The notes under the pieces are model-generated. The model was not told the DNA's origin. It made no database searches and saw nothing but the letters and a program-made list of their open reading frames with translations. From Candidatus Micrarchaeota archaeon UBA95 (lineage in GTDB: Archaea > Micrarchaeota > Micrarchaeia > Norongarragalinales > Norongarragalinaceae): a stretch of DNA of 52,844 nucleotides. The stretch lies in the NCBI GenBank assembly GCA_002499405.1, contig DALH01000012.1, positions 1-52,844 on the forward strand, in the 5' to 3' direction. Position 1 is the first letter of the stretch. Each line of letters opens with the position of its first letter. A program made the position numbers and the translations under genes. Of this stretch, positions 23,801-30,938 are shown piece by piece.

Positions 23801-26008
23801 AACGCGGCCCAAAAAGAATTGGGTGCGATTGACAGGCGCGGAAACGCGTTGTTTGAACGCGAAAACAAGTTGAACCAGCGCAACGCGGAAATTGAAGAAA
23901 AATTGTTGGAGGCGAAGGAAAAGGTCTCCGAACACAGGGGGCGTTTGCAGCACGCGGGCACCAAAGGCCTGTCCGAAGCGCAGGCGGCGCAGGAACTCAA
24001 GGAAAACGTCGAAGGCGTTTACGGCACCGTGCGCGAGTTGTGCTCATTTCCCGAGGAATACGCGGTTCCCGTTGCGGTCGCCCTCGCGAACCGGCTCGGC
24101 TTCATCGTCGTCGCGGACGTGGACGCAGCCGGAAAGGCAATAGACTACTTAAAGCGCAACGACCTCGGCCGCCTCTCCTTCATCCCACTCAACAAAATCA
24201 AGGCGCGGCCCCTGAACGCCGAGGAGAAGGCGCTGGCGAAAAAGCCGGGCGCAATCAGGCACCTCATAGACCTGCTGAAATACGATTCAACCCACGAAAA
24301 AGCCATGCAATACGCGTGCGGCAACACCCTCCTCATGGAGTCGTTCGACGACGCGAAAAAACTCGTGCGCAAGGCGCGCCTGGTAACGCTCAAAGGCGAG
24401 CTACTGGAGTCCAGCGGCCTGGTCACCGGCGGAAAACGGTCCGGAAAGGCGGAGGACGCGTTCGCGGAAAAGGCGGCCCTTGACAAGTGGTCAAAGCAGG
24501 TTGAAAGAACCGCGGCCGAACGCGAAGCCGCGATGCAGTCGTTGCAGGCGCTGCGCGACGAAGTCAACGCCTTCAGGAAGGACCGCACCCAAGCCGAAGT
24601 GGCCTTGAAGGAAGTGCAAATCAGGAAGCAGAACCGGTTGGACCGCGAGAAGTCTTGGCTCTCTCAAAACGCGGACGTTGAAAAGGCGTGCAACGACTTG
24701 AAGAAGGAGGCAAAGGCGTGCGAAAGCCAAGCCGAAGAAAAGGGGGGTGAAAAAAGCGCGCTCATCAGGAGGATGTCCGAACTCAACGTCAAACTCCTGA
24801 ACGCGAAGCAAAAAGTGGACGTTGAAGCCGAACAAAAATTCGGCAACCTGTTAAAGGAAAAACAGCACCAGGTCGGGGAACTCAAAATCGCCTTGAAACA
24901 GCGCGAAGTCGAAGCCGACTCCCAGAAAACCAAGAAAAAGGTTTTGGAGGGGCAACTCGCGTCGTTGAAGAGGCAGTTGGACGACTTCAAAGCCGAAGAC
25001 GATGACGCGAGGAAGGCGATGGACGCGGCGGACGAAACCATAAAGGACTCGCGCAAGCAAATCTCCGCGTTGAAGGAAGAACAAAAGGAGTTGAGCAAGG
25101 GCTTCGAGGAACTGGTGGACAAGCGCGAAGCGCTCGCAAAAAAAGCCGAGAAACTGGAGGGGAACCGGGCGCATGCCAGGAACGAGTTGGACGACTTGGA
25201 CACGGGGCGCCGGAGCACGGACGCGCGAAAGGTGCAGGTGGAAACCCGGTTGGCGGACGCAAAGGCGCGCCTCGCCGAATTCGCGGGCGTGAAATGCCTC
25301 CAGGGAAAGACGCGGGTGTGGCTGATTTCGCGCGCGAACGAGTTGGATGACCTGATAAAGGAGATGGGCGCGGTCAACCTGCGCGCAATAGAAACCTATT
25401 CCCACAAGGCGGCCGACCTGGAGAAGCAGCAGGAACGCGTGGGCATACTCGAAAAGGAGAGGACCGCCGTGATGGCGATAATGGAGGCAATAGACCGCAA
25501 GAAGACGGCAACATTCATGAAGGCATTCGACGAAGTCAACGACTCCTTCCAAAAACTGTTCTCAAAGATTTTCACGGGCAACGGCATGCTTTACCTGGAA
25601 AACCCGGACAACCCGCTGGACGGCGGGCTCACCATCCAGGTGGAGTTGACGAACAAGGAAGTAATGTATTTGGAGTTGATGAGCGGCGGGGAAAAATCCT
25701 TGATCGCACTGCTCTTCCTGTTCGCCATACAATCCGCAAACCCGTCCTCCGTGTACATACTTGACGAGGCGGACGCGGCGCTGGACCAGGAGAACTCGCG
25801 CAAACTCGCCGCACTCCTCAAGGCGTTGAGCCGGGAAAGCCAGTTCATCGTCGTCACCCACAACGAAAACGTTTACAAGGCCGCGGACTGCCTGATAGGC
25901 GTTGCAATGCACGGCAGGCAGGGAAGCAAGGTCGTGGAAGTCAACCTGAACGACGCCAAAAAACTCGTCAACGAGGGGGCGGGAGAAAAAGAAAAATCAG
26001 TTAAATGA
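20879..26008 (+). CDS. smc: SMC chromosome segregation ATPase with intein
   Basis: The precursor is 1709 aa; without the intein it is 1166 aa, normal for SMC. The N-terminal Walker A is GPNGSGK (residues 30-36), interrupted directly after Lys36 by the intein. Long coiled coils flank a hinge (GVYGTVRELCSFPEEYAVPVAVALANRLGF begins it in two parts, nt about 24010-24300). The C-terminal head has the signature MSGGEKS (residues 1601-1607) and Walker B VYILDEADAALD (Asp1629, Glu1630). SMC dimers use ATP to extrude and hold DNA loops. Without protein splicing the ATP site cannot form, so activity depends on splicing. No ScpA/ScpB genes lie in the window. It overlaps the ferredoxin gene tail to tail (25997-26008). 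Confidence 0.95.
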   Translation: MFVDRIELRNFKSFRDAKIKLVNGVSCVIGPNGSGKCVRGDSLVWLASGETKTIEELVETALENGSNAEMDDGTLTLDNPLGISVWSLNPETLQMEEKMVQAFVKRSSPNELYEVTTRTGNKIVATGYHPLMTLQDGKLAALKAEELREGTFIAAPRRMEFRGRDYSPLRELIEWRTGLYVEAKPLEKRMRRVKNEKGRTWKQLAEDAGVPLNAVKGLLDGQSIEVYHANKLARIAGLSETEKKELFKDVHSRNSRKKTRIPTELTPELARFLGYVVSEGRVVENEVFFYNSDENLLKDFENVARKTFNCTVTRCNYKGKEFVVVPSKTVYKILEKCFGFKKNQHSREKTISKNLENAETHVIAEFLSALYDGDGTIHGSQVSYCTASEALAQGIKRLLLRTGVTASLKPCLKCATNTDKKIKRKYYRVTAYGKENAAKLAGHLKLLSKEKHKRLLKLALRKKTCKATDLVPGVNKEIRNYLKNNGFSDRKLKKIKPGRIRAYYENRCLPTRAGLKAVARLLNGVGAVTEAEEVSCLAESGVYWDKVTSIKKVDGEQWVYDLCVEGNHNFLCEGLFVHNSNVVDALMFAFGESRLRSMRVKKSTDLIFHNAKAGEAVVEFREGDKTHPVKRALKRDGKTRYLLDGKRVKKYVIDEFLAKHNISMNNVIKQGEVQRIVEMSGNERRELIDFVANISEYEEKKEEALKELAKVEATLKEARLVLSDKEGFLAELKAEKEAAEKYVAYDKEFKECRATTAETDAAALEKEFKELIEKAGKADEQENALKARLKEVEAALEKTDREKDEVNGEITERSRGRNLEVQREMQEYFNALERAKAVIEDKREVRKRLEERLRDKNVEVTRAGGELQGVERLLKTAEEELESISKILDSEEGKLNALQSKEKTFSQEFLDAKKTIQECEEGMARARERLGELQGELAALQATRQAKEKELERLRRGVAGEDFEQQKKELERLENAAQKELGAIDRRGNALFERENKLNQRNAEIEEKLLEAKEKVSEHRGRLQHAGTKGLSEAQAAQELKENVEGVYGTVRELCSFPEEYAVPVAVALANRLGFIVVADVDAAGKAIDYLKRNDLGRLSFIPLNKIKARPLNAEEKALAKKPGAIRHLIDLLKYDSTHEKAMQYACGNTLLMESFDDAKKLVRKARLVTLKGELLESSGLVTGGKRSGKAEDAFAEKAALDKWSKQVERTAAEREAAMQSLQALRDEVNAFRKDRTQAEVALKEVQIRKQNRLDREKSWLSQNADVEKACNDLKKEAKACESQAEEKGGEKSALIRRMSELNVKLLNAKQKVDVEAEQKFGNLLKEKQHQVGELKIALKQREVEADSQKTKKKVLEGQLASLKRQLDDFKAEDDDARKAMDAADETIKDSRKQISALKEEQKELSKGFEELVDKREALAKKAEKLEGNRAHARNELDDLDTGRRSTDARKVQVETRLADAKARLAEFAGVKCLQGKTRVWLISRANELDDLIKEMGAVNLRAIETYSHKAADLEKQQERVGILEKERTAVMAIMEAIDRKKTATFMKAFDEVNDSFQKLFSKIFTGNGMLYLENPDNPLDGGLTIQVELTNKEVMYLELMSGGEKSLIALLFLFAIQSANPSSVYILDEADAALDQENSRKLAALLKALSRESQFIVVTHNENVYKAADCLIGVAMHGRQGSKVVEVNLNDAKKLVNEGAGEKEKSVK
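20987..22615 (+). mobile_element. SMC intein with LAGLIDADG endonuclease
   Basis: 543 residues inserted between Lys36 and Ser580, at the known Walker A site (GPNGSGK/SN). Splicing blocks: Cys1 (CVRGDSLVWL), block B ATGYHPLMT, block F WVYDLCVEGNHNFL, and terminal His-Asn followed by Ser. The endonuclease core has FLGYVVSEG (acidic Glu243) and LYDGDGT (Asp338). A helix-turn-helix-like stretch (WKQLAEDAGVPLNAVKGLLD, about residue 165) precedes it. All key residues are present, so splicing and cleavage both look functional. The segment is richer in A/T than the surrounding extein. Confidence 0.95.
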
Positions 26009-26176
26009 AATCGCTTTGACGGGGCACGCGGCCTCGCAGGCGCGGCACTCCACGCAGTCCTTGGGGCGCGCCACCCCGGACTTGTGGTCGTCCCCCAACT
26101 CCAAAACGTTCATGGGGCACTGCTTCACGCACGCCCCGCAACCAACGCACTTGTTCCCGTCTATTTTCGGCAGCAT
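25997..26176 (-). CDS. Small 2[4Fe-4S] ferredoxin
   Basis: A 59-aa protein with two CxxCxxCxxxCP-type clusters: CVGCGACVKQCP and CVECRACEAACP, starting MLPKIDGN. ATG 26176 is preferred over a GTG at 26206, since a TATA-like TTTAAAA lies about 26215-26222. An electron carrier of the cytoplasm; its redox partner is not shown. It shares 12 nt with the end of smc and is divergent from the SelB-like gene. Confidence 0.88.
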   Translation of the reverse strand: MLPKIDGNKCVGCGACVKQCPMNVLELGDDHKSGVARPKDCVECRACEAACPVKAISFN

Positions 26177-26213
26177 AAAAGAAAACACCCCGCACTTAAT
26201 TTGCACGGCTACG

Positions 26214-26222
26214 GTTTTAAAC
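26214..26222. promoter_or_regulatory. Shared TATA-like box between ferredoxin and SelB-like genes
   Basis: GGTTTTAAA/TTTAAAACC reads as a TATA-like box in both directions. It lies about 27-34 nt before the ATG at 26248 and about 40 nt before the minus-strand ATG at 26176. Confidence 0.4.
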
Positions 26223-26247
26223 GGTTTCCGTCAAAATCATTAACGCA

Positions 26248-27162
26248 ATGAAAAAGAATTCTACGATAGCGGTCATCGGAAGCAAAGCCGAAGAGTTCTG
26301 CCGAGCCGCAGCCAAGAAAGGCGGCGAAACCGATTACCGGTTGTGGCACGCGTCATCCGCCGACAAGATAATCACCTTGTGCGAGCCGTTCAGGTGGCCC
26401 GAAAAAATGGTTTCACTGGCTTACTGCCTCAACCTGTCGCAACACGCCGTAATCGCGCAGGATTCACCCGACGCCGCGTTCGGCGAAGCCCTCGTAGCAC
26501 TCGACCTGCTGGGAATGAAGAGCGGGTGCTTCGCCACGGAGTACGGCCTTGAGGAATACGCGAAGGGCACGGCCGCGGAAAAATACGAGGTCAAGCCGTT
26601 CAACGAGGCAATCGAGTGGGCGAGGCAACGCGAAAGCAAGCCGGTCGACGGCCCCGCAAAAATAGTCGTGGACGAGTCGTTCAACGTGAAAGGCGTGGGG
26701 CAGGTCCTGCTCGGATTCGTAGAACGCGGCACCGTGCGCGTGCACGACAAACTCACGGCTTACCCGTCGAAAGCAGTAGGCAGAAGCGTGGAAGTGCGAA
26801 GCATTCAAGTGCAGGATGAAGACGTCGGCGAAGCCGGCTGCTTCAGCCGCGTCGGCTTGTGCTTCAAGGGCTCCACCACGGAAGAAATTTCACGCGGCAA
26901 GATGCTGAGCGCACAACCCATCCAAACCGCAATAGAACTGGAGTTGCGCGTGCAAAAGTCGCGTTACGCCAACAAGAAGGAATTCCCGCGGCACTTGCAC
27001 GCCTGCTTCGGCCTGCAAAGCGTCCCATGCGAAGCCGAATGGAGTGCGGACTCGGTGCGCCTGCGCTTCGGCGAGCCGGTGGCCTACGACGGAGAAAAAG
27101 CGTTGCTGTACGACTTGAACCGCGGGCTTCCCCGGGTTGTTGCGTCAGCCGAAAAGAATTGA
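26248..27162 (+). CDS. SelB-like translation-factor homologue without GTPase motifs
   Basis: A 304-aa protein. The N-terminal half (about 1-140) keeps the spacing of a small GTPase fold (TIAVIGSKAEE, LNLSQHAVIAQD) but lacks the P-loop G-x4-GK-S/T, DxxG and NKxD motifs. The second part (about 145-230) is an EF-Tu domain-2 barrel: SFNVKGVGQVLLGFVERGTV, HDKLTAYPS and VQDEDVGEAGCFSRVGLCFKG. The final part is EF-Tu domain-3-like. This matches the archaeal SelB-like family (aSelBL), some of whose members have lost nucleotide-binding motifs. Its role in translation is unproven. It has a TATA-like box about 30 nt upstream. Confidence 0.75.
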   Translation: MKKNSTIAVIGSKAEEFCRAAAKKGGETDYRLWHASSADKIITLCEPFRWPEKMVSLAYCLNLSQHAVIAQDSPDAAFGEALVALDLLGMKSGCFATEYGLEEYAKGTAAEKYEVKPFNEAIEWARQRESKPVDGPAKIVVDESFNVKGVGQVLLGFVERGTVRVHDKLTAYPSKAVGRSVEVRSIQVQDEDVGEAGCFSRVGLCFKGSTTEEISRGKMLSAQPIQTAIELELRVQKSRYANKKEFPRHLHACFGLQSVPCEAEWSADSVRLRFGEPVAYDGEKALLYDLNRGLPRVVASAEKN

Positions 27163-27192
27163 ATCCCGGCCGCGCAACCCCGCCCCCAAAAA

Positions 27193-27236
27193 AGGAAAGA
27201 AGGCGGATACTGACGAATCACCCGCCTTTCTTTGTT
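27193..27236. terminator. Bidirectional terminator-like hairpin
   Basis: AAGGCGG (27200-27206) pairs with CCGCCTT (27222-27228), continued by A-rich and T-rich arms. It lies between the convergent SelB-like gene and the 114-aa gene and overlaps the last codons of the latter. Confidence 0.5.
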
Positions 27237-27562
27237 ATGATGCTGCTAACCGAGTGACCGCGGTCCTCCAACGCGGCCACGAACTGGGACATGGTTTTTT
27301 TATAAAAGTGGTTTGGAGCAAAATCCGGGGCAAAAACAAAGAACCTTTTTCCATTATGAAGAACGGCGATGACTGATTTATTCGAACGACCCAGGTAAAC
27401 GGAGTGAAACAGGCCGCGGCCACCAAACGCTATCTTCCCGGTCTCAAGTGCTTCCGCGAAATACTCCTTCGTAAAACATATCAACTTCAAACCGAGTTGA
27501 CGGGTTACCTCGCGCAAATCGGAACGCGCTTTTTGAAGACAAACTTCTTCCGGCGCAGGCAT
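27218..27562 (-). CDS. Uncharacterised 114-aa protein after GMP synthase
   Basis: ATG 27562, 30 nt after the stop of the GMP synthase glutaminase gene on the same strand, so likely the last gene of that operon. It contains LGLKLICFTKEYFAEALETG and FFVFAPDFAPNHFYKKT; soluble, mixed alpha/beta. No family recognised and no membrane segment. Its end is folded into the terminator-like hairpin. Confidence 0.55.
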   Translation of the reverse strand: MPAPEEVCLQKARSDLREVTRQLGLKLICFTKEYFAEALETGKIAFGGRGLFHSVYLGRSNKSVIAVLHNGKRFFVFAPDFAPNHFYKKTMSQFVAALEDRGHSVSSIITKKGG

Positions 27563-27592
27563 GACACTATTTGGGGAAATTCAAAGAAAAAG

Positions 27593-28159
27593 CTATTGCC
27601 TGCAAACCCTCAAAAAGTTTTCAAGGATTTTCTCGCCGTGCTCGGTGTGTTCTACTTCGGGATGGAAAAGCGTGCCGTAAACGGGTTTGGACTCGTGCTT
27701 GAAGGCGTGCCACTTCACCGACTCGGAGGACGCGAGGAGGCGGAAGCCGGGAGCGCTCACCACCTCGTCGTTGTGCGACGCCCACGCCTTAAACCTTTCC
27801 GGCAACCCTTCAAACAAGTCGTCGCTTTCAACGACCTTTACCTCGACCTCGCCGAACTCCGGCGTTTTTGCCGGCGCAACCACTCCGCCGAAATGCGTTG
27901 CAATCAATTGCTGGCCCGCGCAAATGCCGAGAACGGGCCCCTCAAAACCGTCCAAGTAAGCCGAACAATTTCCCAAGACGCCCGCCTCGCCCTGGCCCAC
28001 GAGCGCGGCTCCCCCGCTGAACACTAGGCCGTCCGCGTCGCACAACCCGTCTAGGTGCGTGGTGTTCGGGACGAGCGCGGTTTCAACGCCCAAGTCGCGC
28101 AGCCGCCTCCAGATGCGGTGCTCCCACTGCGAACCGTTTTGCACCACCAAAACCTTCAT
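27593..28159 (-). CDS. guaAA: GMP synthase glutamine amidotransferase subunit
   Basis: A 188-aa class I glutaminase, the small subunit of two-subunit archaeal GMP synthase. The catalytic triad is visible: Cys80 in GICAGQQ, His166 and Glu168 in FHPEVEHT. It releases ammonia from glutamine for the ATP-PPase subunit encoded upstream. Length is typical. It follows the large-subunit gene by 110 nt; that gap holds a degenerate copy of the large-subunit gene's end. Confidence 0.93.
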   Translation of the reverse strand: MKVLVVQNGSQWEHRIWRRLRDLGVETALVPNTTHLDGLCDADGLVFSGGAALVGQGEAGVLGNCSAYLDGFEGPVLGICAGQQLIATHFGGVVAPAKTPEFGEVEVKVVESDDLFEGLPERFKAWASHNDEVVSAPGFRLLASSESVKWHAFKHESKPVYGTLFHPEVEHTEHGEKILENFLRVCRQ

Positions 28160-28269
28160 TCAACAACTCACTCCTATTCTACCGTCCCCGGCGGCTTGCC
28201 CGTGCCCACCTTCTTTCTTTCAAAAAGAAAGAAGCTAGGCGCACCAAGAAAGAAACGCTTCACTCCAAC
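28160..28269 (-). repeat. Degenerate duplication of the guaAB 3' end plus hairpin
   Basis: On the minus strand, 28165-28205 reads GGCAAGCCGCCGGGGACG and then a stop, closely matching the guaAB end at 28264-28311. The copy encodes GKPPGTVE-stop compared with DKPPGTVEWE-stop. Between the copies is a T-rich/A-rich hairpin TTCTTTCTTT...AAAGAAAGAA (28211-28234). Confidence 0.6.
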
Positions 28270-29220
28270 TCACTCCCACTCCACGGTTCCCGGCGGCTTG
28301 TCCGTCAAGTCGTAGACCACGCGGTTGACGTGTTGTTTCAGCGAGTTGCAGATGCGAATTGAAATGCGTTTGAGCAACGGATTCGGCAGTTGCGATGAAG
28401 CGGCGGTCATTGCGTCCAGGGACTGCACCGCGCGCACCACTATCGTCCAGCCGTAAGCCCGCTTGTCGCCCTGCACCCCGACGCTCCTGACAGGCAACAA
28501 CGCCGCATAATACTGCCACGGCTTCTCGCATTCCCCGCGCTCCACCGCGGCCTCTATTTCCTCTTCAACTATGGCGCACGCCTCGCGGACCAACCCCGCT
28601 TTTTCCGGGGTCACCTCGCCGAGAACGCGAATCGCGAGGCCGGGGCCCGGAAAGGGCTGGCGCGAGTAAACGTCTTCGGGCAGGCCCACCGCCTTCCCGA
28701 CCTTGCGCACCTCGTCCTTGTACAAGTCGCGCAACGGCTCCACCAGGGTCAGCTCTAAGTCCTTTGGGAGGCCGCCAACGTTGTGGTGGCTCTTGATGTT
28801 GTCGCGTATCCCCGAACCCGACTCAATCCAGTCCGGCGCAATCGTGCCCTGAACCAGCCACTCCGCGCCGAACTCCCTTGCCTCCTCCTCGAAGATGCGG
28901 ATGAACAATTCGCCGATTCGCTTCCTCTTCTCCTCCGGGTCAACCACGCCCTTCAACGCGTCAAAGAAGCGTTGCTGCGCCTCAACCTTTTTCACGCTCA
29001 ACCCGACCCGAACGAAGTTCTCCATAGCCGATTCTGCTTCGTTCTTGCGGAGGAGGCCCGTGTCCACGAAAACGCATTTGAGTTGGTCGCCCACGGCGCG
29101 CTGCACGAGTATTGCGGCGACAGTGGAGTCCACGCCGCCCGAAACCGCGATGATGCCTTTCCCCTTGACGGACTTCAACTCGTCCGCCTTGGATTCGGCG
29201 AAGCGCTTGGCGTCAAACAT
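28270..29220 (-). CDS. guaAB: GMP synthase ATP-pyrophosphatase subunit
   Basis: A 316-aa subunit that adenylates XMP and aminates it to GMP. P-loop SGGVDS (residues 27-32), FPGPGLAIRVLGEVT and the C-terminal DKPPGTVEWE motif are all present. Start ATG 29220 has TTTTATTT on the minus strand (29237-29246) at TATA distance, so it should head the operon guaAB-guaAA-114-aa gene. The end of this gene is duplicated just downstream. Confidence 0.95.
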   Translation of the reverse strand: MFDAKRFAESKADELKSVKGKGIIAVSGGVDSTVAAILVQRAVGDQLKCVFVDTGLLRKNEAESAMENFVRVGLSVKKVEAQQRFFDALKGVVDPEEKRKRIGELFIRIFEEEAREFGAEWLVQGTIAPDWIESGSGIRDNIKSHHNVGGLPKDLELTLVEPLRDLYKDEVRKVGKAVGLPEDVYSRQPFPGPGLAIRVLGEVTPEKAGLVREACAIVEEEIEAAVERGECEKPWQYYAALLPVRSVGVQGDKRAYGWTIVVRAVQSLDAMTAASSQLPNPLLKRISIRICNSLKQHVNRVVYDLTDKPPGTVEWE

Positions 29221-29236
29221 ACCTCATTAATGCACG

Positions 29237-29246
29237 CTGAAAATAA
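29237..29246 (-). promoter_or_regulatory. TATA box of the GMP synthase operon
   Basis: Minus-strand GGTTTTATTTTC lies about 17-30 nt before the ATG at 29220 in the divergent region shared with the methyltransferase gene, whose own TATA-like GCTTTAACC lies at 29281-29289. Confidence 0.5.
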
Positions 29247-29303
29247 AACCTTGTTGGAGAATTAAACCAAAACCAGAAAAAGCTTTAACCGCAAAAAGCA
29301 TTC

Positions 29304-29939
29304 GTGGAACCGGCAAGGAAAAGGAACAGGGAACTGCTTGACAAATACAGTGGGAACGGCATCGTCTGGAAGGACGACTTGAACGCGTATTTCGGCCAAG
29401 CGGAAAAGTTTTTCGGGCCATCCCTCAAAGGCAAGCGCGTCCTGAACCTTGGCTCCGGCGACTCCGCGGGACGCGAAAAAGAGAGCTGGCTCGCAGCCAT
29501 GCTGAGGGACCGCGGAGCAGACGTGGTTGACCTTGACCACAGGCCCCCGAAAAGGAGGCCCGCGGTGCGTGCCGACCTTCTGGAAAAAAATCTTCCCTTC
29601 AAGGAAAAGGTTTTTGACTACGTGGTAAGCACCCAGGTATTTGAGAGAATGGGTTGCGAACCCGGCGAAAAACAGGCGCGCAACCTCGCACGCGAAATAA
29701 AGCGCGTCCTAAAGCCGGGCGGGGGATACTTCCAGTACACGCTGAACGAGCCCTCCCTGAAAACAAAACACTTTGAGGGAGCCGGCAAAACCGTGAAAGC
29801 TCGCGGGAAATCGGTTCCGCGCGAAGACATGGACCTGAACACGGAATTGATGATCGTGAATTCTCCCGTGCCGCTCGGCTGGATTCCGTGGCTGAGACAA
29901 CGCGGGCACGTATTGAAGTTCAAGAAAAACAAGACGTGA
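29304..29939 (+). CDS. SAM-dependent methyltransferase (class I)
   Basis: A 211-aa protein starting with GTG 29304, 15-20 nt after a TATA-like GCTTTAACC, so probably leaderless. Motif I is VLNLGSGDS (about residue 46), followed by a VVDLDHR acidic turn, FDYVVSTQVFERM and the LKPGGGYFQYTL strand typical of Methyltransf_11-like enzymes. The substrate is unknown. It ends 72 nt before the LAGLIDADG gene. Confidence 0.75.
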   Translation: MEPARKRNRELLDKYSGNGIVWKDDLNAYFGQAEKFFGPSLKGKRVLNLGSGDSAGREKESWLAAMLRDRGADVVDLDHRPPKRRPAVRADLLEKNLPFKEKVFDYVVSTQVFERMGCEPGEKQARNLAREIKRVLKPGGGYFQYTLNEPSLKTKHFEGAGKTVKARGKSVPREDMDLNTELMIVNSPVPLGWIPWLRQRGHVLKFKKNKT

Positions 29940-29966
29940 TCTGTTCGGTCTTTGGAAGTAGTGGAA

Positions 29967-29986
29967 TAAGGGTCTGAAAAGCCCTT
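29967..29986 (+). terminator. Short hairpin after the methyltransferase gene
   Basis: AAGGG-N9-CCCTT forms a 5-bp hairpin just after the methyltransferase gene. CTTAATAAG next to it lies about 22-27 nt before the ATG at 30012 and may be the TATA box of the endonuclease gene. Confidence 0.35.
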
Positions 29987-30011
29987 AATAAGCACAAAAC
30001 AAATCAAGAAC

Positions 30012-30929
30012 ATGCGTTTCTTTGAATATCAAAAACTCTTACTTAAAACAAATCCTCGCGTGGTTCTCAACGTAAACGACCGTAAACGAATCTTAAAACC
30101 CGTGTTGAAAAAGGGTTCGATTAAGAGGTTTTGCCGTAAATACGGCTTGAATTACGACTGCATTAGGTTATGGATTGGAACTGGTAAAAAAATCAGGCAA
30201 CCAACTGCGGCGGGCTTACAAAAATTAGAAAACATTCTCGATATCAAAACAAAAAAACGAATATTCCAAGTCAACAACTCAAGGAGAATAGTGTCTGATA
30301 AAAACGTTATGCTAACCGAAGACGCTTGCATAGCAATAGGTTTATTCCTGTCTGAAGGACAGAAAACCACGAACAAGAAAATCACGTTTACGAATACGTC
30401 GGAAAAAGCCGTGTTGTTCTTCAAAAAATTTCTCAAACAAACGTTGCACGTAAAAACCAACAGAATTAAAATTTACGTTTATCACCCACGGAGGTCGCCT
30501 AACAAAGCACGCAATTACGTCAACAAAAAATCAAGCAAGACATGCTTCATCGTCTGCGCATACGACTGCTTCGCAAAAAGGGTTTTGAATAAACTAATCG
30601 GGGAGCTTGAATCGCCCACAAGCGAAGAAGCGCGCGGTTTATTGCAAGGCCTGCTTTACGGTGACGGCAACCTTGACTTCAGTGATTCAAGAAAGCATTA
30701 CGAGATAAGTATGGCCCTGGGCAAAAAGGAATGCAAAATCGCTGAAAAAACGCTTAAAAAACTCGGAATAAATTACAAGAAAAAAACTAAAAACAAAGTA
30801 GAAATCATCTCAATCCACAAAAAAAGCAACTTCGTTAAGGTTTGGCGAGCCGGGGGATTCGGAAAATTTGAAGAAGCGAAAAACGATAGGTTAAAGAAAG
30901 CCATATCAAATTACACTTACTCGAGGTGA
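30012..30929 (+). CDS. Free-standing LAGLIDADG homing endonuclease
   Basis: A 305-aa protein with a helix-turn-helix-like N-terminus (IKRFCRKYGLNYDCIRLWIG, about 37-56) and two LAGLIDADG motifs: IAIGLFLSEG (Glu115) and LLQGLLYGDGN (Asp218). Both acidic residues are kept, so it may cut DNA. No Hint (intein-splicing) domain is present, and the gene has its own start. It is rich in A/T and Lys, unlike its neighbours. It ends 9 nt before the rtcB start, a gene that itself contains an intein and a putative RNA intron. A trans-acting role in moving one of these is plausible but unproven. Confidence 0.85.
   Translation: MRFFEYQKLLLKTNPRVVLNVNDRKRILKPVLKKGSIKRFCRKYGLNYDCIRLWIGTGKKIRQPTAAGLQKLENILDIKTKKRIFQVNNSRRIVSDKNVMLTEDACIAIGLFLSEGQKTTNKKITFTNTSEKAVLFFKKFLKQTLHVKTNRIKIYVYHPRRSPNKARNYVNKKSSKTCFIVCAYDCFAKRVLNKLIGELESPTSEEARGLLQGLLYGDGNLDFSDSRKHYEISMALGKKECKIAEKTLKKLGINYKKKTKNKVEIISIHKKSNFVKVWRAGGFGKFEEAKNDRLKKAISNYTYSR
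30923..30929 (+). promoter_or_regulatory. Ribosome-binding site deciding the rtcB start
   Basis: GAGGTGA overlaps the endonuclease stop and lies 9 nt before TTG 30939, supporting that TTG over ATG 30954, which would be 24 nt away. Confidence 0.5.
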
Positions 30930-30938
30930 AGCACAAAA

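Noticed and set aside
23110..25587. Long antisense ORFs across smc (for example 168-254 aa)
   Set aside because: They arise from GC-rich codon bias opposite a clear SMC coiled coil and show low-complexity composition.
30012..30929. The LAGLIDADG gene as part of a large intron with an upstream rtcB exon
   Set aside because: It has its own TATA-like box and start, and no RtcB-like N-terminal codons or bulge-helix-bulge are visible upstream; rtcB has its own ribosome-binding site after it.
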